A stretch of DNA of 31,624 nucleotides from JBEKVE01 sp049514335 (GCA_049514335.1 JBEKVE010000055.1:1-31624); one strand, 5' to 3'. Numbered from the stretch's first letter, positions 24,504-31,624 are shown. The notes: generated by a model from the letters alone, not told the origin. Numbers and translations: made by a program.

Positions 24504-24518
24504 TTTCGCGACGCGAAA
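24504..24518. repeat. 15-bp palindrome TTTCGCG-A-CGCGAAA at the truncation point
   Basis: A perfect 7-bp inverted repeat with a 1-nt centre, about 28 bp from where coupling-protein similarity ends. The octamer TCGCGAAA recurs at 25159-25166 in the HU promoter. It may be a protein-binding site or a recombination scar; the role is unknown. Confidence 0.4.
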
Positions 24519-24679
24519 GATTGCCGCGCTCAGGCGACGGCCGAGCGGCGGGTGCACGCCGCGCTGTGTGCACCTCGGTGGGGCGCGCCAGGGCGGAATC
24601 CACCTGTCTGCACCGGTGCCGGGACTACGTTCTGTGCGGGTGCGAGGGGTGCGAATCCCCCGCAACACTGCGCACCGTC

Positions 24680-24725
24680 GGTCCGAGACGCAAGGGTCGA
24701 CGCCGCGCTCACAGCGTCTCGGGCC
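24680..24725 (-). terminator. 12-bp hairpin at the end of the small conserved gene
   Basis: GGTCCGAGACGC (24680-24691) and GCGTCTCGGGCC (24714-24725) pair over 12 bp with one G-T step and a 22-nt loop. The right arm covers the last codons of the gene ending at 24709. No T-tract follows on the minus strand, so it is a possible Rho-type or partial terminator. Confidence 0.4.
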
Positions 24726-24960
24726 GGAACGTCGGCACGCCGCTGCGCACCCGGACGGTGCCGGGTATGCCGAGCAACGCGAACGGATCGGCACTGTCGA
24801 GCGGCCCTGGACCGGTTTCCACGTGCATTTTTTTCAGCGCCACGATCCGGCCGATGTGCGGTCCCAGCGTGATCGCCACCTCGAGGCGCAGCTCACCGTC
24901 ATCGCCGACCTCGGCGTCGACGACGACGACGTCGTAGGTGTCGTCGGGCAACGGGGGCAT
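24709..24960 (-). CDS. Small conserved hypothetical protein
   Basis: Acidic protein of 83 aa: DDTYDVVVVDAEVGDDGELR, then LEVAITLGPHIGRIVALKK, ending with DPFALLGIPGTVRVRSGVP. Alternating beta-strand patterns and a GPHIGRIV turn suggest a small beta-barrel or OB-like fold. I recall similar short actinobacterial proteins with VVVDA and GPHKGEVV patterns but no established function. ATG 24960 was chosen as the first start before the conserved region; AAGG lies 9 nt upstream. It precedes the truncated coupling-protein gene on the same strand and diverges from the HU operon. Conjugation-module membership is a guess from position. Confidence 0.6.
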   Translation of the reverse strand: MPPLPDDTYDVVVVDAEVGDDGELRLEVAITLGPHIGRIVALKKMHVETGPGPLDSADPFALLGIPGTVRVRSGVPTFRPETL

Positions 24961-25149
24961 GGGCGAAAAGCCTTGCAAACTCGGGCTTTGTTGTCCATAT
25001 GCACAATGCGTGGCCGACGCCCCGTGCGTCGCCGCGCCGCGCCGCGGCATCGACGCATCGTGGTGTGGCGCGCTGGTATCTTGCTGGTTTCCTCGCGCGC
25101 GGCGGCGCGTCGACGCGCTCGCGACAGTGCGCTCGTGGAGCGCAAATGC

Positions 25150-25178
25150 TTGCTTTTGTCGCGAAAACCTTCTTTGAT
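25150..25178 (+). promoter_or_regulatory. Promoter of the HU operon
   Basis: TTGCTT (25150-25155), a 17-bp spacer, and TTTGAT (25173-25178) make a plausible sigma-70-type promoter 32 bp before the GTG. The local sequence is AT-rich against a very GC-rich background. GGAGGAGG (25198-25205) is a near-ideal ribosome-binding site for GTG 25210. The gap 24961-25149 holds no gene; it contains a small dyad AAAGCC-N11-GGCTTT (24967-24989). Confidence 0.55.
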
Positions 25179-25209
25179 TAGTGAGATTGCATTTCCCGGA
25201 GGAGGTGCG

Positions 25210-25773
25210 GTGAACAAGTCGGGCCTGATCGACGCGGTCAGTGCGACGTCGTCGATGGCCAAGCGCGATGCCGAAACAGCGGTCAACGCGCTGGTCCACA
25301 TCGTGTCGAGCGAGGTTCGCTCTGGCCGGCGCGTCGTCATCGCCGGCTTCGGCAGCTTCAATCCCACGCACCGTGGTGCCCGCATGGGGCGGAACCCGCA
25401 GACGGGTACGCCGGTCAAGGTTCCTGCCACGAGGGGCATGCGCTTCGCCGCCAGTGCCACCCTCAAAGACGTCCTGAACGGCAAGGCGGCGCTGGCGGCA
25501 CCGAAGACGGTCCCGACCAGGAAGCCAGCCAAGGCCGGCACCGCCACCACACAGGCGGCGGCGGCCCGCCCCACCAAGGTTTCGACCCGGACAGCGGTGC
25601 CCACCGCCGGCCGGGCAACGAAAAAGGTCGTCGGACGCGGCCCGGCCCGCAAGGCCGGTACACGCGCCCCGGCGAGGAAAGCAGCAAGACAATCGGCCAG
25701 AAAGGCCGTCGGGCGAACCCCGGCGAGGAAAGCATCCAAGCGATCGGCCAAGAAGGCCGTTAGGAGGGCGTAG
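25210..25773 (+). CDS. hupB: HU-type nucleoid protein with Lys/Ala-rich tail (HupB-like)
   Basis: Histone-like DNA-bending protein of 187 aa. Residues 1-92 are the HU fold: NKSGLIDAV start, helix with AETAVNAL, GFGSF (46-50), then the DNA-binding arm RMGRNPQTGTPVKVPA (58-73) and MRFAASATLKDVLNG. Residues about 93-187 form a basic tail of RKA/PARKA units, as in mycobacterial HupB, which adds non-specific DNA compaction. GTG 25210 is set by GGAGGAGG 4 nt upstream; the frame upstream has no HU similarity. The stop is 3 nt before the next ATG, and AGGAGG in the last codons is the ribosome-binding site of that gene, so the two proteins are made from one mRNA. Confidence 0.93.
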   Translation: MNKSGLIDAVSATSSMAKRDAETAVNALVHIVSSEVRSGRRVVIAGFGSFNPTHRGARMGRNPQTGTPVKVPATRGMRFAASATLKDVLNGKAALAAPKTVPTRKPAKAGTATTQAAAARPTKVSTRTAVPTAGRATKKVVGRGPARKAGTRAPARKAARQSARKAVGRTPARKASKRSAKKAVRRA

Positions 25774-25776
25774 AGC

Positions 25777-26274
25777 ATGCCAGTCAAGCGGGCAAGGAAG
25801 ACCGCAAAGCGGGCGCCGGCAAAGAAGGCCGCCAAGCGCACGACAGCGCGGAAGGTCGCCAAGCGGGCGCCGGCGCGGAAGGCTGTGAAGCGGACCGTCA
25901 AGAAGCGGGCAACTGCCAAGCGGGCTCCTGCCAAGAAGGCTGCCAAGCGCACCGTCAAGAAGCGGGCGACCGCCAAGCGGGCGCCGGCGCGCAAGGCCGC
26001 CAAGCGGACCACGAAGAAGCGGGCAACCGCCAAGCGTGCTCCGGCCAAGAAGGCGGCGAAGCGCACCACGAAGAAGCGGGCGACCGCCAAGCGGGCGCCG
26101 GCCAAGAAGGCTGCCAAGCGGACCACGAAGAAGCGGGCAACCGCCAAGCGTGCTCCGGCCAGGAAGACGGCCAAGCGTCGGGCACCGGCCAAGAAGGCCG
26201 CCGCGTCCCCCAAGCGCACAGCCGCTCGTCGGGTGACGCGTCGGGCTCCGGCTCGTCGGCGGACCGCCAAGTAG
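25777..26274 (+). CDS. H1-like Lys/Ala/Arg-rich repeat protein
   Basis: Protein of 165 aa made almost only of Lys, Arg, Ala, Thr and Pro, like the tail of eukaryotic histone H1 and bacterial H1-like proteins. Residues 42-136 are five 19-residue repeats of KKRATAKRAPAKKAAKRT(T/V). The PAKK and PARK motifs are typical of DNA-compacting tails. No globular domain is present, and the net charge is extremely positive. It is coupled to the HU gene (3-nt gap) and resembles the HU tail in composition, so it may have arisen by duplication and expansion of that tail. A role in nucleoid compaction is inferred from composition and neighbour. Transcription ends at the hairpin at 26356. Confidence 0.85.
   Translation: MPVKRARKTAKRAPAKKAAKRTTARKVAKRAPARKAVKRTVKKRATAKRAPAKKAAKRTVKKRATAKRAPARKAAKRTTKKRATAKRAPAKKAAKRTTKKRATAKRAPAKKAAKRTTKKRATAKRAPARKTAKRRAPAKKAAASPKRTAARRVTRRAPARRRTAK
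25900..26184 (+). repeat. Five 57-bp tandem repeats in the H1-like gene
   Basis: In-frame units start at 25900, 25957, 26014, 26071 and 26128. Units 3 and 4 encode identical 19-residue peptides but differ at silent sites (for example GCGGCG against GCTGCC), so they are not very recent copies. The copy number may vary between strains. Confidence 0.9.
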
Positions 26275-26355
26275 CCACCCGTCCTGCCGGGTTCACCGGC
26301 GGTCGGACATCGGACCGGGCGGTGCCCGGACCGGTGCAGTGTGCAAGAGCAGTCG

Positions 26356-26387
26356 GGAACGGGGCCCTGCGGGGCCCCGTTCCTTTT
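26356..26387 (+). terminator. Rho-independent terminator of the HU/H1-like operon
   Basis: GGAACGGGGCCC (26356-26367) and GGGCCCCGTTCC (26372-26383) form a perfect 12-bp stem with a TGCG loop, followed by TTTT. It ends plus-strand transcription about 80 nt after the H1-like stop. It also lies just beyond the 3' end of the convergent cofC gene, but that side lacks a T-run. Confidence 0.9.
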
Positions 26388-26421
26388 GCGTCCGGGGCCG
26401 GCGGCTCGTCGGCCCGCGGAA

Positions 26422-27024
26422 TCAGCTCGGTGGGGACCGCAGCCCGGCCGGGATGTCGGCGGGGACGTCGACGTCCAGGGTGAGATCGGGATGGCGCACC
26501 ACGCGCCAGGGCAGACCCAGGCGCTCGGCCTCGTCCCGGTGGCGGATGAAGGACCCGGGTCCGTAGTGGAAGCGAAAGTCCGCTCCCGTCGGCACGCACA
26601 GCACGTTGGTGCCGTTGTCGCCGCGGTCGGGGACGAGGGTCACGCCCTCGAATCCCGCCACGCGGCCCAGGTCGCGGGCCAGGGGGAGATCGGCGTGGGC
26701 GACGATGATCTCCGAGGCGCCGGCGCCCGACAGCCGCGCCACCCCCGCCTCCACCGCTCCGTTGAGGCCCCGTCCGGGCTCGGGCAGCACCATGGCGCCG
26801 TGCTCGTGCGCCCACCGGGCCACGTCGGGGTCGTCGCACACCACCGCCACCGGGAGCGCGCCGGCGGCGGCGAGCACACGGGCCGCCATGACCCGGGCCA
26901 GCTCGGCCCGCCCGTCGGCGTCGAGCGAGGGGGCGAGGCGGCCCTTGGCCGCGCCGAACGCCTTCACCGGAACGAGCACCACGCACCCCCGCAGGGGAGG
27001 GAGGTGCACCGGCGTGGCGGTCAC
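26422..27024 (-). CDS. cofC: Nucleotidyltransferase CofC/FbiD (F420 biosynthesis)
   Basis: Guanylyltransferase of coenzyme F420 biosynthesis (200 aa). It activates phospholactate, or in mycobacteria phosphoenolpyruvate, with GTP for transfer by CofD/FbiA. Family motifs seen are VLVPVKAFGAAKGRL (16-30), RGLNGAVEAG, AHADLPLARDL (109-119, the metal-binding HADLPL), DNGTNVL (136-142), FHYGPGSFIRH and LTLDVDVPADI. The GTG at 27024 lies 6 nt after a TACACT -10, consistent with a leaderless mRNA; open frame further upstream has no similarity. The substrate cannot be told from the sequence; phosphoenolpyruvate is likely for an actinobacterium. The gene is divergent from gpsA. Confidence 0.9.
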   Translation of the reverse strand: MTATPVHLPPLRGCVVLVPVKAFGAAKGRLAPSLDADGRAELARVMAARVLAAAGALPVAVVCDDPDVARWAHEHGAMVLPEPGRGLNGAVEAGVARLSGAGASEIIVAHADLPLARDLGRVAGFEGVTLVPDRGDNGTNVLCVPTGADFRFHYGPGSFIRHRDEAERLGLPWRVVRHPDLTLDVDVPADIPAGLRSPPS

Positions 27025-27030
27025 GCGGTC

Positions 27031-27036
27031 AGTGTA
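27031..27036 (-). promoter_or_regulatory. Leaderless -10 of cofC
   Basis: TACACT on the minus strand ends 6 nt before the GTG at 27024, the spacing expected when transcription starts at the first base of the start codon. Nothing like a ribosome-binding site lies between. Confidence 0.6.
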
Positions 27037-27066
27037 CGGCCGCGCCCCGGCGGGGGTGCCACGCCG

Positions 27067-27072
27067 TAGGGT
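27067..27072 (+). promoter_or_regulatory. Leaderless -10 of gpsA
   Basis: TAGGGT ends 6 nt before the GTG at 27079. Together with the cofC element it makes a compact divergent promoter pair within 54 bp. Confidence 0.6.
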
Positions 27073-27078
27073 GGGCCG

Positions 27079-27928
27079 GTGCTGGACAAGGTGGCCGTGA
27101 TCGGGGCCGGCTCGTGGGGGACCACCGTGGCCGCCATGGCGGCGTCCTCGGCTGCCACGGTGTTGTGGGCGCGCCGCCCCGCCCTGGCCGAGGCCATCGA
27201 CCGGGACCACGTGAACGGCGACTACCTGCCCGACGTGGTGCTGCCGGTCTCGCTGCGGGCCACGGCGTCGCTCGAAGCGGCGGTGTCGGGGAGCATGCTC
27301 GTGGTGATGGCCGTGCCCTCCCACGGGTTCCGGGCCGTGCTGGGCGAGTTGGCCCCCTTCCTCGGGCGAGACCGTGGCGCGTTCGGTCCAGGAGCTGCTG
27401 CGCACCGAGACGTTCCGCGTTTACACCAATCCCGACGTGGTGGGGTGCGAGACCGCCGGTGCCACCAAGAACGTGCTCGCCATCGCGGCCGGCATTCTCC
27501 AGGGACTGGGGCTCGGCGACTCGTCGCGGGCCGCCCTCGTCACCCGCGGCCTGGCCGAGCTCGGACGGCTGGGCGTGGCCATGGGCGGGGAGCGCATCAC
27601 GATCGCCGGCCTGGCCGGGGTGGGGGACCTGGTGGCCACGTGCACGAGCGCCTTGAGCCGGAACCGCATGGTGGGGGAGCAGCTCGGGCGGGGACGCCGC
27701 CTCGACGACATCCTGGCCGACATGCGCATGGTGGCCGAAGGGGTGAAGACGGCCCGCCCCCTGCTCGACATGGCCGCCGCCCGGGGCGTGGAGATGCCCA
27801 TCGGCGAGCAGGTCGCCGCGGTGCTCGAGGGCACCACCTCGCCCGCCCAGGCCATCGCCACCCTCATGTCGCGCACCGCCAAAGCCGAGTTCGACGGCCT
27901 GCAGGGGCGGACCGAGGGGGACGTGTGA
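27079..27928 (+). pseudogene. gpsA: Glycerol-3-phosphate dehydrogenase GpsA with internal deletion and frameshift
   Basis: GpsA reduces dihydroxyacetone phosphate to sn-glycerol-3-phosphate for phospholipid synthesis. The N-terminal half starts KVAVIGAGSWGTTVAAMAA (NAD(P)-binding GxGxxG) and runs in frame to ELAPFLG at about 27366. The C-terminal half is in the +1 frame from about 27368: ETVARSVQELL, then FRVYTNPDVVGCETAGATKN (with the catalytic Lys), AGLAGVGDLVATCTS, and the family C-terminus. Between them about 55-60 residues are missing, including the SKG(L)E and SGPxxAxE segments of the substrate domain, and the frame shifts. The combined length is about 283 codons against about 330-340. 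Either the gene is broken or roughly 170 bp were lost in assembly. The stop overlaps the cyclase GTG (GTGA). Confidence 0.85.
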
Positions 27929-29262
27929 GCCCGTCGGACGACCCGGCTGCCCGCGCCGAGGCCCGCCTGCGGGTGCACGCCTTTCTGCGCGCCCGCGACA
28001 CGTCCGAAGAGGAGATCGCCAGGGCCGAGGCCGAGGACGTGCTCGACCTGCTCGTGGCCGAGCAGCTCCTCGTGCCGAGCCGGCGCCGCTTCACCTCCGG
28101 GGACGTGGCCGAGCGCACGGGCATGTCGCTCGACGTGCTGCGCCGCTTCTGGCGGGCGCTCGGCTTCCCCGACGTGGCCCCCGACGACCCCATGTTCACC
28201 GACCTCGACATCGAGGCGCTGCTCGTGCTGCGCTCCATCATCGATCTGGGCGTGGCCGACGTCGAGACCGGTGTGCAGCTCGCCCGTGTCATCGGGTCGA
28301 GCATGGCGCGCATCGCCGAGGCCGAGGTGTCGCCGGCGCTGCGGGGCATCCTGACCGGCGCCGGCAGCGGCGACTCGGTGGAGGCCGCCGACCGCATCGC
28401 CCGCATGGCCGACGTGTCGCTGCCCGCCATGGCCCGCCTGCTCGACTTCGTGTGGCGCCGCCACGTCCAAGCCGCCATCCGGCGGGCCATGTCGCTGCGG
28501 ACGAGCAGCGGCGACGGCGCCTTGCCGGTCCTGGCGGTGGGTTTCGCCGACATGGTCGGGTTCACCACCCTGAGCCAGCAGCTGTCGGAGGAGGAGCTCG
28601 CCGCGGTGGTGGGCCGCTTCGAGGAGCTGGCCCACGACACGGTGACGGCGGGCGGAGGACGGGTGGTGAAGATGATCGGTGACGAAGCCATGTTCGTGGC
28701 CGACTCCGCCCCCGCCGCGGCGCGTATCGGCCTCAACCTGGCCGAGGTCTACGCCGACGACGAGCTCCTGTCCGACGTGCGGGTGGCGCTGGCGGTGGGA
28801 CCGGTGCTCGTCCAGGACGGCGACTACTACGGGCCGGTGGTGAACCTGGCCAGCCGGGTGGTGAGCATGGCCGCCCCGGGCAGCGTGCTCGTCACCGACG
28901 ACTTCCACGCCGCCCTGGAGAACGACGCCGCGACGCGCACCACCGGTGCCTCGACCAGCGGGGACGGAGATCCGGGCACGGCGCCGGAGGGCGAGTTCGC
29001 CATGCAGGCGCTTCGCCTGCGACCCGTCAAGGACCTCGGCCGTGTCCAGCTGTGGGTGCTGTACCGGCCCGGTGCCGAGCCCGTCGCCGACGATCGCCGC
29101 ATGGGCCGTCGCTGGGACCGGCTGGCCGACGTCCTGCTCGACCTGGACGACCTGCGCGAGCGGGGCGAGCGCCTCATCTCGGCGCGGGTCGCGGCCCGGG
29201 CGGCTCGCTCAGGCCCCGGGCAGGCGGACGGTGGCGATGCCGAAGGGCCCGAGCTCGAATGA
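27925..29262 (+). CDS. Class III adenylate cyclase with MerR-like regulatory N-terminus
   Basis: Makes cyclic AMP from ATP (445 aa, cytosolic). Residues about 10-190 are an N-terminal regulatory region; FTSGDVAERTGMSLDVLRRF (56-75) resembles a MerR-like helix-turn-helix seen in actinobacterial cyclases of this type. The catalytic domain (about 200-385) is complete: first metal Asp209 in GFADMVGFT, adenine-selecting Lys249 and second metal Asp253 in VVKMIGDEAMF, Asp300 in GDYYG, and the transition-state Asn307 and Arg311 in VNLASRV. Lys and Asp at the selectivity sites favour ATP over GTP. The GTG at 27925 overlaps the gpsA stop. The last 54 bp overlap the 3' end of the convergent mannosidase gene. 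Confidence 0.9.
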   Translation: MSPSDDPAARAEARLRVHAFLRARDTSEEEIARAEAEDVLDLLVAEQLLVPSRRRFTSGDVAERTGMSLDVLRRFWRALGFPDVAPDDPMFTDLDIEALLVLRSIIDLGVADVETGVQLARVIGSSMARIAEAEVSPALRGILTGAGSGDSVEAADRIARMADVSLPAMARLLDFVWRRHVQAAIRRAMSLRTSSGDGALPVLAVGFADMVGFTTLSQQLSEEELAAVVGRFEELAHDTVTAGGGRVVKMIGDEAMFVADSAPAAARIGLNLAEVYADDELLSDVRVALAVGPVLVQDGDYYGPVVNLASRVVSMAAPGSVLVTDDFHAALENDAATRTTGASTSGDGDPGTAPEGEFAMQALRLRPVKDLGRVQLWVLYRPGAEPVADDRRMGRRWDRLADVLLDLDDLRERGERLISARVAARAARSGPGQADGGDAEGPELE

Positions 29263-31624
29263 GCCCACCACCGGCTCGAGGGTGCGGCCCCGCAGGTCCA
29301 CCAGCCACCCCGACCGCTCACCCAGTCCGACGGTCACGGCGTCATCGGTGGGGTTGAACACCCGCACCTCGAGCAGTCCCGCCACCCGGCGCACCGAGGA
29401 CACCTCCGCCCCCTCCACCTCGAGCGCGCTGCCCGTCGCCGGGCGCGTCCCCTCGCCGGCGGAGAACACGACGTCGAGGGGAACAAAGGCGTCGTCCACC
29501 AGGGCGTAGGGATCGTCGCACCCGATGCACAGGACGTAGTGCGCCTCGATGGGCCGTCCCCGCAGCTGCAGGCCCTCGACGGGGGTGAGCGGACCGGCGG
29601 GCAGGGGCCGGTAGGCCATGCCCAGGCGGCTGAGCATGCCCGTGGAGCGAAGCAGCGTGAGGGCCAAGGTCGCCGCCCGGCGCCCCGAGGCCGCGTCGGT
29701 GATGTCGACCAGCTCGTACTCGAGCAGTCCTTCGTGGGCCACGGTCAGGCCGCCGGCCGAGACGAAGCGTCGCGACGGGAAGGTGGGCAGCCCCCGCTCG
29801 TCGGGACGGCCCTCGGCGTCGAGCCCGCGATGGACCACGGCGAAGGCGCATTCGGCCTCCGAGCCCTCGGCCGGCTGGGGGAGCGGCAGGTGGACGCGCA
29901 GGCGGTGGTCGGAGGCGGGGTTCACGAACCGGGTCGTCACCCGCACGAAGCGCTCGTCGGCCCGCAGCTCGATGTCGGTGGTGACGGGCACCGTCACGGT
30001 GCCGGTGCGGGCCCGTGTCACGCCGTCGACGTGGTCGGGCCAGGTGTAGGTGGCGGTGACCGACACCCGGGCGCGCACCGGGCCGGACTCGGTCACCTGC
30101 ACCGACACGGCGTCGGGGGTGTCCACGATCCGGTCGCCGGCGGGCGGGGAGTAGTTGTAGGAGTCGCCGTGGTCGCCCCCGTCGACCAGCTTGCCGAACC
30201 CGGCCACGCCGTCGATGGAGAACGTGCCGTCGGTGCGCTCGACCTTCACCGTCACGAGCCCGTTGGCCATCACCACGGGGGAGGGGTCGTCGGCGCCGCG
30301 CTCCTCGGCGGTGACGGGGTGGTCGGGCACCACCGGCTCGAGCGCCCGCCACCCGAAGGCGGGGACGGCGCCCACCCGGGTGAGGATGCGCCGCACGGGG
30401 GGCTGGTCGATGCGGATGCGCACGACGGAGTCGGGCCGGGCGCCGAGGCGCGTGTAGAGATCCTGCTTGATGGTGGCCACGGGGACGTCGAAGCGCTCCT
30501 CGGAGCCGAAGACGATGGTGATGTCGATGCCCGAGTCGTCCTCCTCCACGCGCACGTCCTGGATCCAGGTGTGGGTGTCGATCTGGTTGCCGTTGGGGAG
30601 CATGCCCAGGATGGTCTTCACCGTGGCGGCGTCGAGGGTGATCGCCCCCATGCCGCGGGGCACGCCGAAGGCGCCGGGCTCGTCCGGCATGGCCTGGGCA
30701 CCGGCGGGGACCTCGGTGCCGGGCACGAGGATGTCCACCACGCCGCCGCGGGGCCGGACGGTGCCGTTCACGGCGGTGGGCCCGGCATGCGACAGCGAGC
30801 GGGCCAGCACCTTGAGCGCCTGGTCGGCCAGACCCTCGCCGATGTGCCGGGCTTCGGCGTAGCGCACCAGCACGGCGTCGACCACGTCGTCGACCGAGCA
30901 GGCGCACGACGAGTCGTGCGCGGCGTTGCGCACCATCTCCAGCCAGGCCACGTCGAGGAAGGAACCGGGCCAGGCCTCGGGTGCGAGGAACAGGGCTGAC
31001 AGGGGCTCGGCCCGGCGCTCGAGGGCCCGCTCGGCCAGGGCGGCCGCCTTCTTCACGTCGACGCGGTTGGAGCTCACGCCCATGAGCACGTTGGCCCGGA
31101 ACCCCGAGCGCAACTCGCCGCGCCACGTCTCGAGCCCTGCCGTGGGGGCGGTGGCGAGATAGTCGGCGAGCGACGTCACCTCGAGGTGGTAGTCATCCTG
31201 GATGGCGTTCACCTCGGCCACGACCCGCCCCAGCCAGGGCTGGGGCTCCTGGTGGTCGGTGCCGTTCATGAGCAGCATCTTGTCGATGATGAACTCGCCG
31301 ATCTCGGTCTCGTGATCGGCGATCCGGTCCACGAGGGCCTTGGCGTCGTCGGGGATGGACGACCCGTTGCTGTAGCCGACGGGGAGGTACTCGGTGCGCA
31401 CCGACGAGCCGTCGGGCGCCTCCCACACGAAGCCGGTCTTGTCGATGGCGGAGGGCACGCCCCGCCACACCACGGCGTGCTCCAGGCCGGTCTGGCGCAG
31501 GATCTGGGGCATCTGGGCCACGTGCCCGAACATGTCGGGGAGATAGCCCACCTCCATCGTCGTGCCGAAGGCCGCACCGCGCAGCATCCCCATCTGCAGG
31601 TCGCGCACGATGGTCTCGCCCGAC
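29209..31624 (-). CDS. GH38-family alpha-mannosidase (5' end outside window)
   Basis: Glycoside hydrolase that removes alpha-linked mannose by a retaining mechanism. About 804 codons are visible, and the frame continues past the window edge (reading SGETIVRDLQMG at the border). GYLPDMFGHVAQMPQIL contains the family DxFGH segment, where Asp is the nucleophile. The middle helical domain includes GSFLDVAWLEMVRNAAHDSS (catalytic-domain His and Asp) and a Cys-containing segment SSCACSVDDVVD. The C-terminal half is beta-sandwich sequence ending in FGIATVRLPGA. The N-terminal zinc-binding HxD strand lies outside the window. No signal peptide can be judged. The substrate could be mannosyl-glycans or the cell's own mannan; context does not tell. 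The last 54 bp overlap the cyclase gene on the other strand. Confidence 0.88.
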   Translation of the reverse strand, partial: SGETIVRDLQMGMLRGAAFGTTMEVGYLPDMFGHVAQMPQILRQTGLEHAVVWRGVPSAIDKTGFVWEAPDGSSVRTEYLPVGYSNGSSIPDDAKALVDRIADHETEIGEFIIDKMLLMNGTDHQEPQPWLGRVVAEVNAIQDDYHLEVTSLADYLATAPTAGLETWRGELRSGFRANVLMGVSSNRVDVKKAAALAERALERRAEPLSALFLAPEAWPGSFLDVAWLEMVRNAAHDSSCACSVDDVVDAVLVRYAEARHIGEGLADQALKVLARSLSHAGPTAVNGTVRPRGGVVDILVPGTEVPAGAQAMPDEPGAFGVPRGMGAITLDAATVKTILGMLPNGNQIDTHTWIQDVRVEEDDSGIDITIVFGSEERFDVPVATIKQDLYTRLGARPDSVVRIRIDQPPVRRILTRVGAVPAFGWRALEPVVPDHPVTAEERGADDPSPVVMANGLVTVKVERTDGTFSIDGVAGFGKLVDGGDHGDSYNYSPPAGDRIVDTPDAVSVQVTESGPVRARVSVTATYTWPDHVDGVTRARTGTVTVPVTTDIELRADERFVRVTTRFVNPASDHRLRVHLPLPQPAEGSEAECAFAVVHRGLDAEGRPDERGLPTFPSRRFVSAGGLTVAHEGLLEYELVDITDAASGRRAATLALTLLRSTGMLSRLGMAYRPLPAGPLTPVEGLQLRGRPIEAHYVLCIGCDDPYALVDDAFVPLDVVFSAGEGTRPATGSALEVEGAEVSSVRRVAGLLEVRVFNPTDDAVTVGLGERSGWLVDLRGRTLEPVVGSFELGPFGIATVRLPGA

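Noticed and set aside
24640..24661. tRNA T-arm-like sequence (GGGG-TGCGAAT-CCCC) near the coupling-protein break, as a possible tRNA or att site
   Set aside because: No matching acceptor stem, D-arm or anticodon arm is found within about 80 nt on either strand, and the loop is TGCGAAT instead of TTCGAAT.
25900..26184. Regular 57-bp repeats considered as a CRISPR array
   Set aside because: The repeats are contiguous, have no spacers and encode an in-frame Lys/Ala/Arg protein.

Overview
High-GC DNA from an actinobacterium. An Acidimicrobiia-type lineage is my best inference, not a proof. Supporting signs are an actinobacterial LexA box (TCGAAC-N4-GTTCGA form) in front of an imuA'-imuB-dnaE2 mutasome operon, an F420-pathway gene (cofC), a class III cyclase, HU with a Lys/Ala-rich tail, and several start codons lying 6 nt after a TANNNT -10 element (leaderless transcripts).

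Layout. (1) 1-9806, plus strand: a tightly packed Pst-type phosphate import operon in unusual company. After pstA (cut by the window edge) come a C-terminally membrane-anchored PstS, a 921-aa surface protein with weak PstS-like segments, a Thr-rich LPLTG cell-wall protein, a sortase-fold protein that has lost its catalytic His and Cys, pstB, and two small coiled-coil proteins where phoU is often found. (2) 9879-12002: accessory genes (cupin, DUF4232-like lipoprotein, small membrane protein) with two long intergenic stretches. (3) 12194-13510, minus strand: a fluoride-resistance operon crcB-DUF190-crcB behind a recognisable fluoride riboswitch. (4) 13946-16631: a small zinc-ribbon-like protein, an unknown protein, a DoxX/DoxD-Rieske fusion, a broken membrane-protein gene and a repetitive ORF. 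(5) 16783-17643: three paralogous Cys-rich miniproteins of a family I do not recognise. (6) 17790-23023, minus strand: the SOS mutasome operon with its LexA box. (7) 23100-24960: a 5'-truncated VirD4/TraD-like coupling-protein gene and a conserved small hypothetical. (8) 25210-26387: a two-gene nucleoid-protein operon (HU, then an H1-like Lys/Ala/Arg repeat protein) closed by a strong terminator. (9) 26422-31624: cofC, divergent from a gpsA gene carrying an internal deletion and frameshift, then a class III adenylate cyclase, and a convergent GH38 alpha-mannosidase running off the window.

How genes work together. PstA and PstB form the membrane channel and ATPase for phosphate captured by tethered PstS. 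The neighbouring wall protein, dead sortase and large surface protein look like an envelope module built into the same operon. The two CrcB proteins probably form a fluoride channel controlled by the riboswitch. ImuA', ImuB and DnaE2 act together in SOS-induced mutagenic translesion synthesis. HU and the H1-like protein are co-transcribed DNA-compacting proteins.

Most novel candidates: the pst operon with its pseudo-sortase and surface module, and the Cys-rich miniprotein trio. The damaged gpsA and the truncated coupling-protein gene may be real decay or, for gpsA, an assembly error.
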